This document shows positions 8,044 through 17,110 of a stretch of DNA of 59,064 nt, piece after piece; within the stretch, counting starts at the first letter, position 1; each line of letters begins with the position of its first letter. The stretch comes from Saprospiraceae bacterium (lineage in GTDB: Bacteria; Bacteroidota; Bacteroidia; Chitinophagales; Saprospiraceae). The notes under the pieces are model-generated. The model did not search any database and was not told the origin of the DNA. It saw only the letters and a program-made list of their open reading frames with translations. The position numbers and the translations under genes were made by a program. The DNA lies in assembly GCA_020848995.1 (NCBI GenBank), contig JADLHA010000031.1:1-59064 (forward strand), given 5' to 3'.

Positions 8044-9633
8044 ATGAAGAATCATTACAGCCGTTCGATTCAAGACCTGAACGTACTCTCAGGCAAAGAC
8101 GATTCTCAAAGCAATACATTGAGGATCAGTATTTTGCAAGAAATGAGGCGTTCCCAAACCCTGCCGCTGCAGGCCATTCCGGCCTACGTTTCAACGTTGA
8201 TTTACCAATTGGCCTGCCCAAGTTCACCAGAGTTGAGATTGCTCGCCGAAGACGAGTTGGCCCGCCTTACCCAGCGGCTCAAGCGGACGGCAAAGGCCCC
8301 TCCTGCGTGGTTAAATTCCGGTCTGCCGTACACTTCAATCCAGTGCGCTCTGTCTCACAGGATGTTGCGTTGGTTGTTGCACGACGAGGCCGAATTTGAG
8401 TTGTCAGGTTTGAAAGCAACTAAAAGTGACCTGCTGAATCTCCTCCGGGTAACCTTACCCGACCTGGAGCGCGGGATGGCAGATCTGGCCGGGAACAATG
8501 GCCAGATCCTGGAACTGTTGAAGCTGAAACCCAAGCAGTTGCAGTCTTTCTTGTTGTCGGAGTTTCAAAAGCTGGACCACCTGCCCTTTTTAAAGGACCA
8601 GCTTTTTCAGCAAATGGGACTGATTTGCAAGCTTCGCCTCAGCGATCCTGCACTTTCCCTGCCTTTCAACCGCGTTCCGGTCGACTCAGTGCACTACGCC
8701 CGATCGGCCAAGGTTCCGGAACTGGCCTTGCGTGAAGCGATCTGCGAGCCAATTCCCGCACCTGAATTTTTATCGATCGATATGCGCAACGGCATTCCCA
8801 GGGTGTGCAGGATGCAATTGCTCTACGATGGCGTTGAGTTGGATGCCGTGACCTACATGGATACGGAAAGCCTCCACTATTACGCCTTTGAGAACGGGTT
8901 TACCGTGGCCATTTTTGCTGCAGGGCACGATCGGCAGTTGCCGCTGGAATCCCTGGTTGGTTTTGCGCTGTTTCAAAATGGCATACCCGCATGCATTGGA
9001 GAAGCAAGGGTTTTCGGAAGAAAGGTGCAGGTATTTCCTCATTACAGCGGATGGTTCCGGCAGGCTCTCTCTCTCCGATGCGGATTTGCAAATGTATTGA
9101 GGACTCTGCACGGCGTTTTTGGGGTCTGGCGGCTGGAGATCGCGGGCCACACGGCCGACGAAGTTCGGCAATTGCTTGCGCTGGGATTCCGGACTGCGGA
9201 GCAGTCAGCTCCCAAATTGAATGGAAAATCCAAGAAATCTCCCCAAGGCGGGCCTGAGGTTTCCAAAGAGTTGCTGAAAAAGCTCGTTTCGCGTCCTTTG
9301 GCATTTGCCTTGCACAAATCCGGCGGACCCGACTTGGAGACCATCCGCGCCAAGGTCACGGCATACATCAACAAACATCACGACGGCAACCGCCACCGGG
9401 CTGAGCGGGCATGCGTACAGAACTTTTTGCAAAAGACCGGATTCAGGAAGCCACACGAGCCGGAATTCCGGAGGACACTTGCTGATGTGGCCTTCGTCTA
9501 CGACGCCATGCAATGGAACCACCCCGATCAGGTACTCCACTTGAAGGAGATGATCCTCAAAAAACCAAAGGACGTCTACCGATACCAGGAAGAACTGCTC
9601 AAAGTGTTGGAGTTCACGGTGCGGAAGTCCTGA
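8044..9633 (+). CDS. Hypothetical protein, 529 aa
   Basis: I do not recognise this protein with confidence. It is soluble: no signal peptide or membrane segment. The N-terminal 230 residues are mainly helical and leucine-rich (LKLKPKQLQSFLLSEFQKL). A mixed alpha/beta section follows (about 240-390: CRMQLLYDGVELDAVTYMDTE, then FGRKVQVFPHYSGWFRQAL and a hydrophobic stretch around VFGVWRLEIAGH). The C-terminal third is charged and helical. The 330-385 section vaguely recalls GNAT-like proteins of proteobacteria that end in a GFR motif; this is a weak impression only. A -7 box TATTTTTG (7969-7976) lies about 70 bp upstream. The gene stands alone between HU and the phosphate operon. The start at 8044 follows a CAAGAG stretch, and no better ATG is present. 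Confidence 0.75.
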   Translation: MKNHYSRSIQDLNVLSGKDDSQSNTLRISILQEMRRSQTLPLQAIPAYVSTLIYQLACPSSPELRLLAEDELARLTQRLKRTAKAPPAWLNSGLPYTSIQCALSHRMLRWLLHDEAEFELSGLKATKSDLLNLLRVTLPDLERGMADLAGNNGQILELLKLKPKQLQSFLLSEFQKLDHLPFLKDQLFQQMGLICKLRLSDPALSLPFNRVPVDSVHYARSAKVPELALREAICEPIPAPEFLSIDMRNGIPRVCRMQLLYDGVELDAVTYMDTESLHYYAFENGFTVAIFAAGHDRQLPLESLVGFALFQNGIPACIGEARVFGRKVQVFPHYSGWFRQALSLRCGFANVLRTLHGVFGVWRLEIAGHTADEVRQLLALGFRTAEQSAPKLNGKSKKSPQGGPEVSKELLKKLVSRPLAFALHKSGGPDLETIRAKVTAYINKHHDGNRHRAERACVQNFLQKTGFRKPHEPEFRRTLADVAFVYDAMQWNHPDQVLHLKEMILKKPKDVYRYQEELLKVLEFTVRKS

Positions 9634-9690
9634 TTGGGGCGACTTGTCCGGGATACCAAGGCTGCTCCTGGTCTCGACGCGGAGCTCGAT

Positions 9691-9746
9691 TTAATCATTT
9701 CTTAATATTAGCTACATATTCGCCGGGTAAGTGGGGTCTACCTTTG
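9691..9746 (+). promoter_or_regulatory. Promoter and candidate Pho box of the phosphate operon
   Basis: The -7 box TACCTTTG lies at 9739-9746. Just upstream of where the -33 element would fall are two direct TTAAT copies (9691-9695 and 9702-9706) exactly 11 bp apart. An 11-bp direct repeat at this position is the architecture of PhoB/PhoP boxes in other phyla. There is no clear TTG at -33, as expected for an activated promoter. The regulator assignment is an inference; no phoB or phoR gene is in the window. Confidence 0.5.
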
Positions 9747-9783
9747 TGGGGTAAAAGGTGTTTTTTTAAAAAAAAAGTGTGAA

Positions 9784-11019
9784 ATGAAAGTCTTTCTAGG
9801 GCTTCTCCTGGGATGCGTGTCTTGTACCCTGTCCCTGGGCCAGGATGCTGCAGTGCATGACAGTATTGTTCTACAATTGAACCAGGAATTGAGCGATCTA
9901 AAAAAATTGAAGATCAGTGGTTACCTGCAGGCCCAGTTCCAGCTTGCAGAGGCGAAGGGCATTGCCTATCCGGGTGGAAATTTTGCAAGTGGTGTCGATA
10001 AGCGGTTCAGCATGCGCAGGGCGAGATTCAGCGCAAACTACGAAACCCGTTCCATGCGTTGGGTCCTCGTTACGGAGAACACGGAGCGGGGCATCAGCCT
10101 CCATGATATTTTTGGGGTTTACAAAATTCCAGAGGCCAATATGCAATTGACTGCCGGACTCTTTCCTCGGCCATTTGGTTTTGAGCAAAGCTACTCGACC
10201 CGCAACCATGAAGGACCAGAACGTGCCCGGTTCTCTACGACCCTCTTACCCGCAGAAGCAGACCTCGGCTTGATGTTGAGTCACACGGCGCTTGGTCCCG
10301 TGCGACTCGATGTAGGAGTGTTTAACGGTACCGCTACGGCTGCCGATTTCGATTCCTATAAGGATTTTGTCATGCGCGCATCCGTGAAGCAGAATTTCGG
10401 AAAACAATCGCTGAGCGCTGGCTTGTCTTATTATACCGGGTCGGTGGCACAGGGCACGGCTTATCGTTATGAACTGAAGAATAATTTGGACGTACCCGAA
10501 TTTATCTTGCGCGACACCCTTGCTCACGTCAAGGGCAGTGCAGTACCTCGCCAATATTTCGGCGCAGATGCGCAGTACTCTTTCACTACTTCGATTGGAA
10601 AAACCACCCTGCGAGCTGAATATGTCGGTGGGCAGCAACCCGGCCTCGCAGCAAATTCTGATAGCCCAAAGAGCAGTGCACCTCCTGGCACAGATGCCTA
10701 CCTGCGCGATTTCAACGCGGTGTGTGGATATTTCCTGCACCGGTTTGGAACTTCCCCCTGGATGTTGGTATTGAAGTTTGACTGGTACGATCCCAATACA
10801 GCAATCGGTGGAGTCGACATCGGGCAATCCGGATCAAGGACCGGTGCGGCAGATATCAAGTACACGACCCTGGGTCTCGGAGTGAACTGTTATCTGAAAA
10901 ACGTTTATTTCATGGCGTACTACGACTTTATTACCAACGAGGAAGCTCCCTTTTTAGCGGGATTCAAACAGGACATTCGTGACAATGTATTTACCATAAG
11001 AACACAATTTCAATTTTAA
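9784..11019 (+). CDS. Phosphate-selective porin (OprO/OprP family)
   Basis: A 411-residue outer-membrane beta-barrel with a signal peptide at 1-19 (MKVFLGLLLGCVSCTLSLG, then QD). After a short helical stretch (LNQELSDLKKLK) come alternating strands rich in tyrosine and aromatic ends, closing with FTIRTQFQF, an ideal C-terminal barrel strand ending in phenylalanine. The KRFSMRRARFSANYE segment near 70-85 is the usual early block of the OprO/P family (fRRaRl.). It is the first gene of the pst operon, 4 bp before pstS, so anion selectivity for phosphate is strongly suggested by context. It would carry phosphate into the periplasm for PstS. Confidence 0.85.
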   Translation: MKVFLGLLLGCVSCTLSLGQDAAVHDSIVLQLNQELSDLKKLKISGYLQAQFQLAEAKGIAYPGGNFASGVDKRFSMRRARFSANYETRSMRWVLVTENTERGISLHDIFGVYKIPEANMQLTAGLFPRPFGFEQSYSTRNHEGPERARFSTTLLPAEADLGLMLSHTALGPVRLDVGVFNGTATAADFDSYKDFVMRASVKQNFGKQSLSAGLSYYTGSVAQGTAYRYELKNNLDVPEFILRDTLAHVKGSAVPRQYFGADAQYSFTTSIGKTTLRAEYVGGQQPGLAANSDSPKSSAPPGTDAYLRDFNAVCGYFLHRFGTSPWMLVLKFDWYDPNTAIGGVDIGQSGSRTGAADIKYTTLGLGVNCYLKNVYFMAYYDFITNEEAPFLAGFKQDIRDNVFTIRTQFQF

Positions 11020-11023
11020 CTTT

Positions 11024-11869
11024 ATGATTATGAAAAACAGCTTATTATTTACTGCTCTTTGCCTGTTGGGGTATGCCTGCGGCGGCCCAGGGAGCAGCGC
11101 GACAAAATCCATTACCGTAAAAGGCAGTGATACCGTTTTGCCCGTTGCGCAAAAGACCGCCGAATCGTTCATGGCGGCCAACCCCGGAGTATCCATCACC
11201 GTTGTGGGAGGGGGTTCCGGAACGGGGCTTACAGCCCTCATGGATGGCAACACCGATATCGCTATGTCATCCCGGGATCTCAAAGCAGATGAAAAACTCA
11301 AATTGCAGGACAAACAGATTGAATTTGAGATCAAGACACTTGCAGTGGACGCCCTTGCAGTCATTGTTCATCCATCCAATCCCGTTCAACGGCTGACACG
11401 CGAGCAGCTCGAGGGCATCTTTACCGGTAGCATTACCAACTGGAAAGACCTTGGCGGAGAAGATGCTCCCATTGTCGTGTATTCCAGGGAAAACAGCTCC
11501 GGTACCTATGAGTTTTTTAAAGAGCACGTGATGGACAAAAAAAATTATGCTAGTTCAGTGCTCAACATGCCTGCCACGGGTGCCATTGTTCAAAGCATTA
11601 GTCAGACCACTGGCGCCATCGGTTATATAGGTTTTGCATATATGACTCCTGAGGTAAAACCATTGGAAGTATCTTATGATCAGGGACAGACTTTTGTCGG
11701 CCCCAGTATGGAGTCCGCAAAAGACAAGAGTTATCCAATCTCCCGTCCGCTCTATTACCTGTACGATGTTAAAAATGCAGAGAAAGTTGCCGCGTATATG
11801 GATTATGTTCTTTCTGCCGAGGGGCAGCAAATCGTAGAGCAAGTTGGGTATATCCCTTTGAGCAAGTGA
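11024..11869 (+). CDS. pstS: Phosphate ABC transporter substrate-binding protein PstS
   Basis: A 281-residue lipoprotein with signal MKNSLLFTALCLLGYAC and acceptor cysteine at about residue 19. Ligand-site motifs are visible: KGSDTVLP at 33-40 (the usual GSdTv/GaGAt loop), GGGSGTGLTALMDGNTDIAMSSR at about 62-84, HPSNPV at 116-121, and YSRENSSGTYEFF at 153-165, whose R..SGT binds phosphate. It captures phosphate for the PstCAB permease. Two in-frame ATGs lie at 11024 and 11030; the second gives a cleaner signal peptide. It is located between the porin and pstC. Confidence 0.95.
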   Translation: MIMKNSLLFTALCLLGYACGGPGSSATKSITVKGSDTVLPVAQKTAESFMAANPGVSITVVGGGSGTGLTALMDGNTDIAMSSRDLKADEKLKLQDKQIEFEIKTLAVDALAVIVHPSNPVQRLTREQLEGIFTGSITNWKDLGGEDAPIVVYSRENSSGTYEFFKEHVMDKKNYASSVLNMPATGAIVQSISQTTGAIGYIGFAYMTPEVKPLEVSYDQGQTFVGPSMESAKDKSYPISRPLYYLYDVKNAEKVAAYMDYVLSAEGQQIVEQVGYIPLSK

Positions 11870-11876
11870 TTCGGGG

Positions 11877-13067
11877 ATGAAGCGGTTGGTTGAACGGAGT
11901 GCAGAGGGATTGATCAAGGCATGCGGTTTTGCATCTGCACTGACCGTATTGCTCATCGTATTTTTTTTGTTTAAAGAGGGGATATCCTTTCTCAACTCCT
12001 CTCCGGTTGAGGATCATCACGCTTTATTTGTGCATTCCGGCAACCCCGTCACCCAACTTGAAGAAGGCCAGATCAAGGATTTATTCGACAAGAAAATCAA
12101 TCATTGGAAACAGCTGACCGACTACGGCCATCCAGTGGTCCTTTTAACTGCCAACGACCTGGAGCGCCTGTTTACTCCGGAGCAACTGGGGAACAATCTG
12201 GAGTACCTCAGCGCATGCGTTGCCCATTACATCGACACGGTGCCAGGCACGCTGGCATATTTTTCTGAGCGACAACTGAGTCTGAGCCCTGCAATCCGCA
12301 TCGTGCCGGTGCCGAACATCAGTTTGTGGAAATTTCTTTCTGGCAGGCAATGGTTTCCCACCGCCCAGCCGGCCGCCATGATGGGCACCTTACCACTGAT
12401 TTTGGGTACGCTGCTGGTGAGCCTGCTCGCCATTTTGATTGCGCTTCCTCTGGGTTTGGCTGCCGCGATTTACCTTGCAGAGATCGCCGATCCCAGGATG
12501 CGAAACATTTTAAAACCGGTCATCGAACTCCTATCGGGGATCCCTTCCGTGGTGTACGGGTTTTTCGGCTTGGTGGTGATTGTGCCCTTTATTCAAAATC
12601 TATTTGGGCTGCCCGTTGGTGAAACGGCGCTTGCTGGAAGCCTGCTGTTGGCCATTATGGCCCTTCCGACCATCATTACGGTATCGGAAGATGCCATCCG
12701 GACGTGCCCCATTGCGGTTAAGGAGGCAAGCCTGGCACTGGGTGCTTCGCATTGGCAAACCATTTTTCGCGTCATCCTGCCCTATGCCTCGTCGGGCATT
12801 ACGGCAGCTGCCATACTGGGAATTGGCCGTGCAGTGGGCGAGACCATGGCCGTGCTGATGGTCACGGGCAATGCAGCCCTGATGCCTACTTCGCTCACCC
12901 AGCCGGTGAGAACGATTCCCGCAACCATTGCGGCTGAGCTCGGAGAAGCTTCCTTCGGCGGTTTGCATTTCAAGGCGCTCTTTGCCCTGGGTTGTCTGCT
13001 CTTTCTCATTACCCTGGCCACCAACCTGCTGGTTGAACGCACCACCAGCAAAAGTCGAAAAAGCTGA
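11877..13067 (+). CDS. pstC: Phosphate ABC transporter permease PstC with a PstS-like periplasmic insertion
   Basis: A 396-residue inner-membrane permease. Helix 1 is at about 18-33. Helices 2-6 run from about 168 to the C-terminus, with the MetI-like coupling block EASLALGASHWQTIFRVILPYASSGI and the PstC segment LLSGIPSVVYGFFGL. Between helix 1 and helix 2, residues 46-146 form a large periplasmic domain that aligns with the middle of the neighbouring PstS: HSGNPVTQLEEGQIKDLF / INHWKQL here against HPSNPVQRLTREQLEGIF / ITNWKDL there. The phosphate-binding R..SGT of PstS is not kept (ANDLERLF). PstC is usually about 300 residues, so this insertion accounts for the extra length. It starts 7 bp after pstS. 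Confidence 0.93.
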   Translation: MKRLVERSAEGLIKACGFASALTVLLIVFFLFKEGISFLNSSPVEDHHALFVHSGNPVTQLEEGQIKDLFDKKINHWKQLTDYGHPVVLLTANDLERLFTPEQLGNNLEYLSACVAHYIDTVPGTLAYFSERQLSLSPAIRIVPVPNISLWKFLSGRQWFPTAQPAAMMGTLPLILGTLLVSLLAILIALPLGLAAAIYLAEIADPRMRNILKPVIELLSGIPSVVYGFFGLVVIVPFIQNLFGLPVGETALAGSLLLAIMALPTIITVSEDAIRTCPIAVKEASLALGASHWQTIFRVILPYASSGITAAAILGIGRAVGETMAVLMVTGNAALMPTSLTQPVRTIPATIAAELGEASFGGLHFKALFALGCLLFLITLATNLLVERTTSKSRKS

Positions 13068-13072
13068 AAACC

Positions 13073-13954
13073 ATGATCTCCTTCCCCAAACAAGTTGACC
13101 GCGAGAAGAGATTGCACCAGGCCATTGCTTTTTGGATTGCCCGGATCATTTCGTACTCGATCCTGCTCATCCTCTTTCTCATTCTGTTTTTTATTCTCAA
13201 GCGGGGCATTGGGGTAATCAACTGGGAGTTTCTGACGGCCATGCCAATCGACGGTATGACCAAAGGCGGCATTTTGCCCGCCATCGTTGGAACCCTCTAC
13301 CTCGTTTTGATGAGCATGATCATAGCATTTCCCGTCGGCGTGTTGTCGGGAATCTACGTCAACGAATACGCCAAGGAAGGAGCAATCAAGCAGTTTGTCA
13401 AAATGATGACGAACAACCTGGCAGGTGTACCCTCTATCGTGTTTGGATTGTTTGGAATGGCGCTGTTCGTCAACCGGTTGGGATTTGGTGCCTCCATCCT
13501 CGCGGGATCGCTCACTTTGGCGTTATTGGCTCTGCCTTTGATCATACGCACGACGGAAGAGAGTCTCAAAGCCGTGGACGACACATTCCGCCATGCAAGT
13601 TATGCCTTGGGTGCCAGCAAATTGCGCACCATCCGGAAAGTAGTCCTGCCTATTGCCTTTCCCAACATCATTACGGGGCTGATTTTGGGAATTGGCCGCG
13701 TCTCGGGTGAAACAGCACCTATACTGTTTACCGTGGCAGCGTATTTCCTACCAAAGTTGCCCCAGTCCCTTTTTGACCAGGCAATGGCCTTACCCTACCA
13801 CCTTTACGTCATTTCGACGAGTGGCACCAACATTCAGGCATCCCGCCCCATTGCCTATGGAACCGCCGTCATCCTGATTCTGATCGTTCTGGGAATGAAC
13901 CTCCTGGCAAATTTTGTACGAAGTCACTACAGCCGCAAGGTAAAAATGAAATAA
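13073..13954 (+). CDS. pstA: Phosphate ABC transporter permease PstA
   Basis: A 293-residue inner-membrane protein of normal PstA length. Helix 1 is at about 22-45 ([21 protein letters not shown]), followed by the [16 protein letters not shown] loop typical of PstA. The MetI-like coupling loop reads [32 protein letters not shown]. The block [17 protein letters not shown] corresponds to the conserved PstA/PstC segment. It pairs with PstC to form the channel. The gene starts 5 bp after pstC and ends 4 bp before pstB. Confidence 0.95.
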   Translation: MISFPKQVDREKRLHQAIAFWIARIISYSILLILFLILFFILKRGIGVINWEFLTAMPIDGMTKGGILPAIVGTLYLVLMSMIIAFPVGVLSGIYVNEYAKEGAIKQFVKMMTNNLAGVPSIVFGLFGMALFVNRLGFGASILAGSLTLALLALPLIIRTTEESLKAVDDTFRHASYALGASKLRTIRKVVLPIAFPNIITGLILGIGRVSGETAPILFTVAAYFLPKLPQSLFDQAMALPYHLYVISTSGTNIQASRPIAYGTAVILILIVLGMNLLANFVRSHYSRKVKMK

Positions 13955-13958
13955 GGCT

Positions 13959-14717
13959 ATGCGCACGAAAATAGAAGCGAGCAATGTGCACTTGCATTAC
14001 GGAGATTTTCATGCATTGAAAGGCATCAATATGCAAATCCCCGAACGCACCGTGACGGCCCTGATTGGGCCCTCCGGTTGCGGGAAGTCGAGCTATTTGC
14101 GTCTTTTCAACCGGATGAACGACCTCATCGATGGCGTGCGCATTGACGGAAAAGTCCTGATCGACAACACGGACATATACTCCATTCCCCAGTCGGAGGT
14201 CGACCGTTTGCGCAGAAAGGTTGGGATGGTCTTTCAAAAGCCCAACCCGTTCCCAAAAACCATATTTGAGAATGTTGCTTACGGATTGCGGGTAAACGGA
14301 TTGAAGGATAAAAAGGTCATTGGCGAACAGGTTGAGAAGGCTTTGCGCCAGGCAGCATTATGGGAGGAAGTCAAAGACAAACTAAAAAAATCTGCTTTCG
14401 AGCTTTCGGGAGGACAGCAGCAGCGCCTTTGCATTGCGCGTGCCATGGCCATTGAGCCTTCAATTCTGCTGATGGACGAGCCGGCATCGGCACTTGATCC
14501 AATTTCAACCGGAAAGATCGAGGAGCTCATTTACGAGCTCAAGAGCAACTTTACCATCATCATCGTTACCCACAATATGCAGCAGGCTAGCCGCGTGAGC
14601 GATTACACCGGATTTTTCCTGCTGGGCGAACTCATCGAATTCGATGAAACGAAAAAGATCTTCCGCAATCCGGAAAAGCAACAAACAGAGAACTACATTA
14701 CAGGCCGATTTGGTTAA
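13959..14717 (+). CDS. pstB: Phosphate ABC transporter ATP-binding protein PstB
   Basis: A 252-residue ABC ATPase with all motifs: Walker [10 protein letters not shown] at about 36-44, Q-loop in [21 protein letters not shown] (the KPNPFP stretch is diagnostic of PstB), signature [16 protein letters not shown], Walker [14 protein letters not shown], and H-loop [10 protein letters not shown]. It powers phosphate import through PstCA. The C-terminal [23 protein letters not shown] is typical of PstB. It starts at the ATG 4 bp after pstA and is followed 18 bp later by phoU. Confidence 0.97.
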   Translation: MRTKIEASNVHLHYGDFHALKGINMQIPERTVTALIGPSGCGKSSYLRLFNRMNDLIDGVRIDGKVLIDNTDIYSIPQSEVDRLRRKVGMVFQKPNPFPKTIFENVAYGLRVNGLKDKKVIGEQVEKALRQAALWEEVKDKLKKSAFELSGGQQQRLCIARAMAIEPSILLMDEPASALDPISTGKIEELIYELKSNFTIIIVTHNMQQASRVSDYTGFFLLGELIEFDETKKIFRNPEKQQTENYITGRFG

Positions 14718-14735
14718 TACTATAAGCAGATCATC

Positions 14736-15413
14736 ATGCTACATGTTGAAAGTGAAATCCAGGAACTAAAGGACAGGCTCATTGCGATGTGGGACCTCGT
14801 CATCAAACAACTTGACAAAACACAGCAGGCGCTGGAGGGTCACGATCGCGACCTGGCCCTCGAGATCCAGGCTACAGAGCGGCGAATCAATGCATTTGAG
14901 CTTACCATCGACCGCTCCTGTGAGGATTTTATTGCGCTGTTACAGCCAGTTGCTTCAGACCTGCGCTTTGTGCTCACCGCACTCAAGATCAACACCAACC
15001 TCGAGCGAATCGGCGATATTGCCTGCGGGATCTCAGAATTCATTAGCGATCATGATACTGAATTCAACCGGGAAATCGTCAAGCATATGGAGGCCGACCG
15101 CATGCTGATCCTGGCCATTGAAATGGTCAAAAATTTACGGGAGGCCTACCTCCTGGAAAATACTGCGAAGGCCCGCACCGTTTACAAGCGCGACCGCATG
15201 CTCGACAAGATCAACAGCGTGGCATCTTTCCGGGCAGTAGATTGCCTGGACAAATACCCGGACCAGAAGCGGCAGACACTTCACATGCTTTCGATGATTC
15301 GAAAAATTGAGCGGATTGGCGACCAGGCCAAGAACATTGCCGAAGAGATCATCTTCTACATCGAAGCCAAAGTGATCAAACACAAACGCAAGGAGAAGGA
15401 CAAAGAAGAATAA
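14736..15413 (+). CDS. phoU: Phosphate signalling complex protein PhoU
   Basis: A 225-residue all-helical protein built of two PhoU three-helix repeats. The metal-binding motif copies read VASDLRFVLTALKINTNLERIGDIA (first) and a second repeat ending MLSMIRKIERIGDQAKNIAEEIIF; the E..RIGD cores bind metal. PhoU bridges PstB and the PhoR kinase to repress the Pho response when phosphate is plentiful, and limits import. As last gene of the operon its position is standard. A lysine/glutamate-rich tail (KHKRKEKDKEE) ends the protein. Confidence 0.95.
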   Translation: MLHVESEIQELKDRLIAMWDLVIKQLDKTQQALEGHDRDLALEIQATERRINAFELTIDRSCEDFIALLQPVASDLRFVLTALKINTNLERIGDIACGISEFISDHDTEFNREIVKHMEADRMLILAIEMVKNLREAYLLENTAKARTVYKRDRMLDKINSVASFRAVDCLDKYPDQKRQTLHMLSMIRKIERIGDQAKNIAEEIIFYIEAKVIKHKRKEKDKEE

Positions 15414-15461
15414 TCCTTCTTTTGATGAGTCGGTTTCGTTTGCTGCATTCGTTCTCTAAAC

Positions 15462-15488
15462 AAAAAGGCCGCTTTCGGGAAGCGGCCT
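15462..15488 (-). terminator. Intrinsic terminator for the minus-strand haloperoxidase-like gene
   Basis: AGGCCGCTT (15466-15474) pairs with AAGCGGCCT (15480-15488) around a 5-nt loop. The run of five A residues at 15462-15466 gives the T tract only on the minus strand, so the terminator serves the gene at 15518-16984. It could also slow transcription leaving phoU. Confidence 0.85.
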
Positions 15489-15517
15489 GAATGCATTCAC
15501 TTAGTAAAAAGGGTGCC

Positions 15518-16984
15518 TCACATATTCTTTTCTTCTTCGCATTTATGCGTTCCGTCAAAATATTTTTGAATCACTTCTTCCCAGAGGTAGTGAGCGATCT
15601 TTCTCCCCATGCTGAGACCTTCGATGTTGTCGGTTTGGATGTGATATCCGCCGAGAACCCTCGAAATTCCTGCAAGTTCTGCGGTAGCCGTGAACGTTGG
15701 CAGCGGAATGGACACGGGATCACCCGGCGTCTCAGTAATGATGCCCGCTACGCGCTTTTCGACTTCTCCAAAATGGTCACTCCCCGTAAAGAGTTCGAGC
15801 ATTTTTGAACAAGCTCCACTTACCGTACTGTGACCGGACACATAAGCCGGAAACGGAGGAGAAACGAAATCGGCAGGGGAGTAAGGATGCCATCTTTCGG
15901 CAGGGATGTCCAACGTTCCCTTGTCGGGACCGCCCCAGCCGCGGATGGACTTTCCTTTGTAATATTCGCGCACCAGTGTCCAAGGACGGGAAATGTCGTA
16001 ATACCTCTTGGTTTCCCAGCAGGCGATAAAGGCATCCATGCTGGTATTGCCCACGGCAAAATACAATTTTACGTCGCGGTCGAGGTCATTTTTATCCCTG
16101 TAGGATACCATTTGTGCAAACCGCAGCCAGTGTCCAGCCTGACCCGTCGAGCGAGGACCATCGCGCATAAATTCGATGGTAGCTTTCCGCTCCGCGTCGA
16201 GGTGTGAATTAAAGTCAATCAATTGATCCACCTCCGCTTTGAGTTTGGGATCTCCGTACTTCAGTGGATCTGGTGCGCGGAATTGCGCAGCAGTCCGGAG
16301 CCCAAAAGGCTTTACTCGGTACCAGTGAGGCACAATGAAATCGACGAGAAAGGTATCTCCGTTGGCTCTCACAAATGGGAGGGGGTGCCAGCGATCGGGA
16401 TCGATCACGCGGTTGTAGTGATTGACTGGTTTGTAATACGTGTAATCAGAATAGGGGGTGCCGATTGAACCGGGTTCATCTCCCAACTGATTTGAGCCAT
16501 CGTTGTGGCGATAGCGTATGATCTCCTGGGCTACCAGCGTGCCGATACCTTCGGGTTGGGTTTTGTCTGTTGAAGCCTGTCCGGGATCATAGCCAAGTTT
16601 GCGAAATTCCCCTTCGAGGTACGCTTTGTCTTTTGGGAAAAGGTCCATGAGCACGGGCAGCATGGCATAACTAATGGCCTTCTCTTTATTTTTCTGCGTG
16701 TGCTCGGTTGACGGTCTGCGAAGTTTTCCCCCAAACCGGGTTCCTACTGCCTTTTTGTCGTAGCAGGCCCATGCATCGTACATCGCGGTCATGGCTATGC
16801 CCAACTGCCTGGCCTGGATCGGCGGAAGGGCGCCGTACCGGTCAACGTCGTTGGCAGTAACTTCCAGTGCAATGTCGAGCCACTTATTCGCAAGACTGGG
16901 TTTGAAAGAGGTAGACTGCTGGCCGGAAAGTTGAAACTGCAGGCCGAGCAAAATAAAAATGGTGAGAACGCTAAGTCTTTTCAC
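15518..16984 (-). CDS. Vanadium-dependent haloperoxidase-like / PAP2 superfamily secreted protein
   Basis: 488 residues with an N-terminal signal peptide (MKRLSVLTIFILLGLQFQLSG). The C-terminal part has the acid-phosphatase/vanadium haloperoxidase site: KRYYDISRPWT at 326-336 (the K.....R part), YVSGHSTVSGA at 381-391 (the SGH part) and RVLGGYHIQTDN at 442-453 (the R......H part). These residues hold vanadate or phosphate. The N-terminal 300 residues match the helical part of bacterial haloperoxidase homologues. Substrate and whether it binds vanadate cannot be told from sequence. It is monocistronic, ends at a good terminator (15462-15488), and is divergent from the LytTR gene across a 361-bp gap. 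Confidence 0.85.
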   Translation of the reverse strand: MKRLSVLTIFILLGLQFQLSGQQSTSFKPSLANKWLDIALEVTANDVDRYGALPPIQARQLGIAMTAMYDAWACYDKKAVGTRFGGKLRRPSTEHTQKNKEKAISYAMLPVLMDLFPKDKAYLEGEFRKLGYDPGQASTDKTQPEGIGTLVAQEIIRYRHNDGSNQLGDEPGSIGTPYSDYTYYKPVNHYNRVIDPDRWHPLPFVRANGDTFLVDFIVPHWYRVKPFGLRTAAQFRAPDPLKYGDPKLKAEVDQLIDFNSHLDAERKATIEFMRDGPRSTGQAGHWLRFAQMVSYRDKNDLDRDVKLYFAVGNTSMDAFIACWETKRYYDISRPWTLVREYYKGKSIRGWGGPDKGTLDIPAERWHPYSPADFVSPPFPAYVSGHSTVSGACSKMLELFTGSDHFGEVEKRVAGIITETPGDPVSIPLPTFTATAELAGISRVLGGYHIQTDNIEGLSMGRKIAHYLWEEVIQKYFDGTHKCEEEKNM

Positions 16985-17061
16985 AATATCGGGTTTTAGT
17001 AGTCTTTCTGATCTGAACGATTCGGCATCCTGCTCCCAGTGTGAATTCCCTACCGCCTGAC

Positions 17062-17110
17062 CCCAGTCATCTAAAGGTACCCGTGATCAAAGGTCTTTTA
17101 GATGACTGGG
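17062..17110. repeat. Long perfect inverted repeat in a divergent intergenic region
   Basis: CCCAGTCATCTAAA (17062-17075) and TTTAGATGACTGGG (17097-17110) are exact inverse complements, 14 bp each, with a 21-nt spacer. It lies in the 361-bp gap (16985-17345) between the divergent haloperoxidase-like and LytTR genes, which otherwise holds nothing I can call. It has no T tract, so it is not an ordinary terminator; it may be an operator or the remains of a small mobile element. Confidence 0.75.

Noticed and set aside
15462-15488. Terminator of phoU on the plus strand
   Set aside because: The T tract is on the minus strand only; the hairpin fits the end of the haloperoxidase-like gene better.
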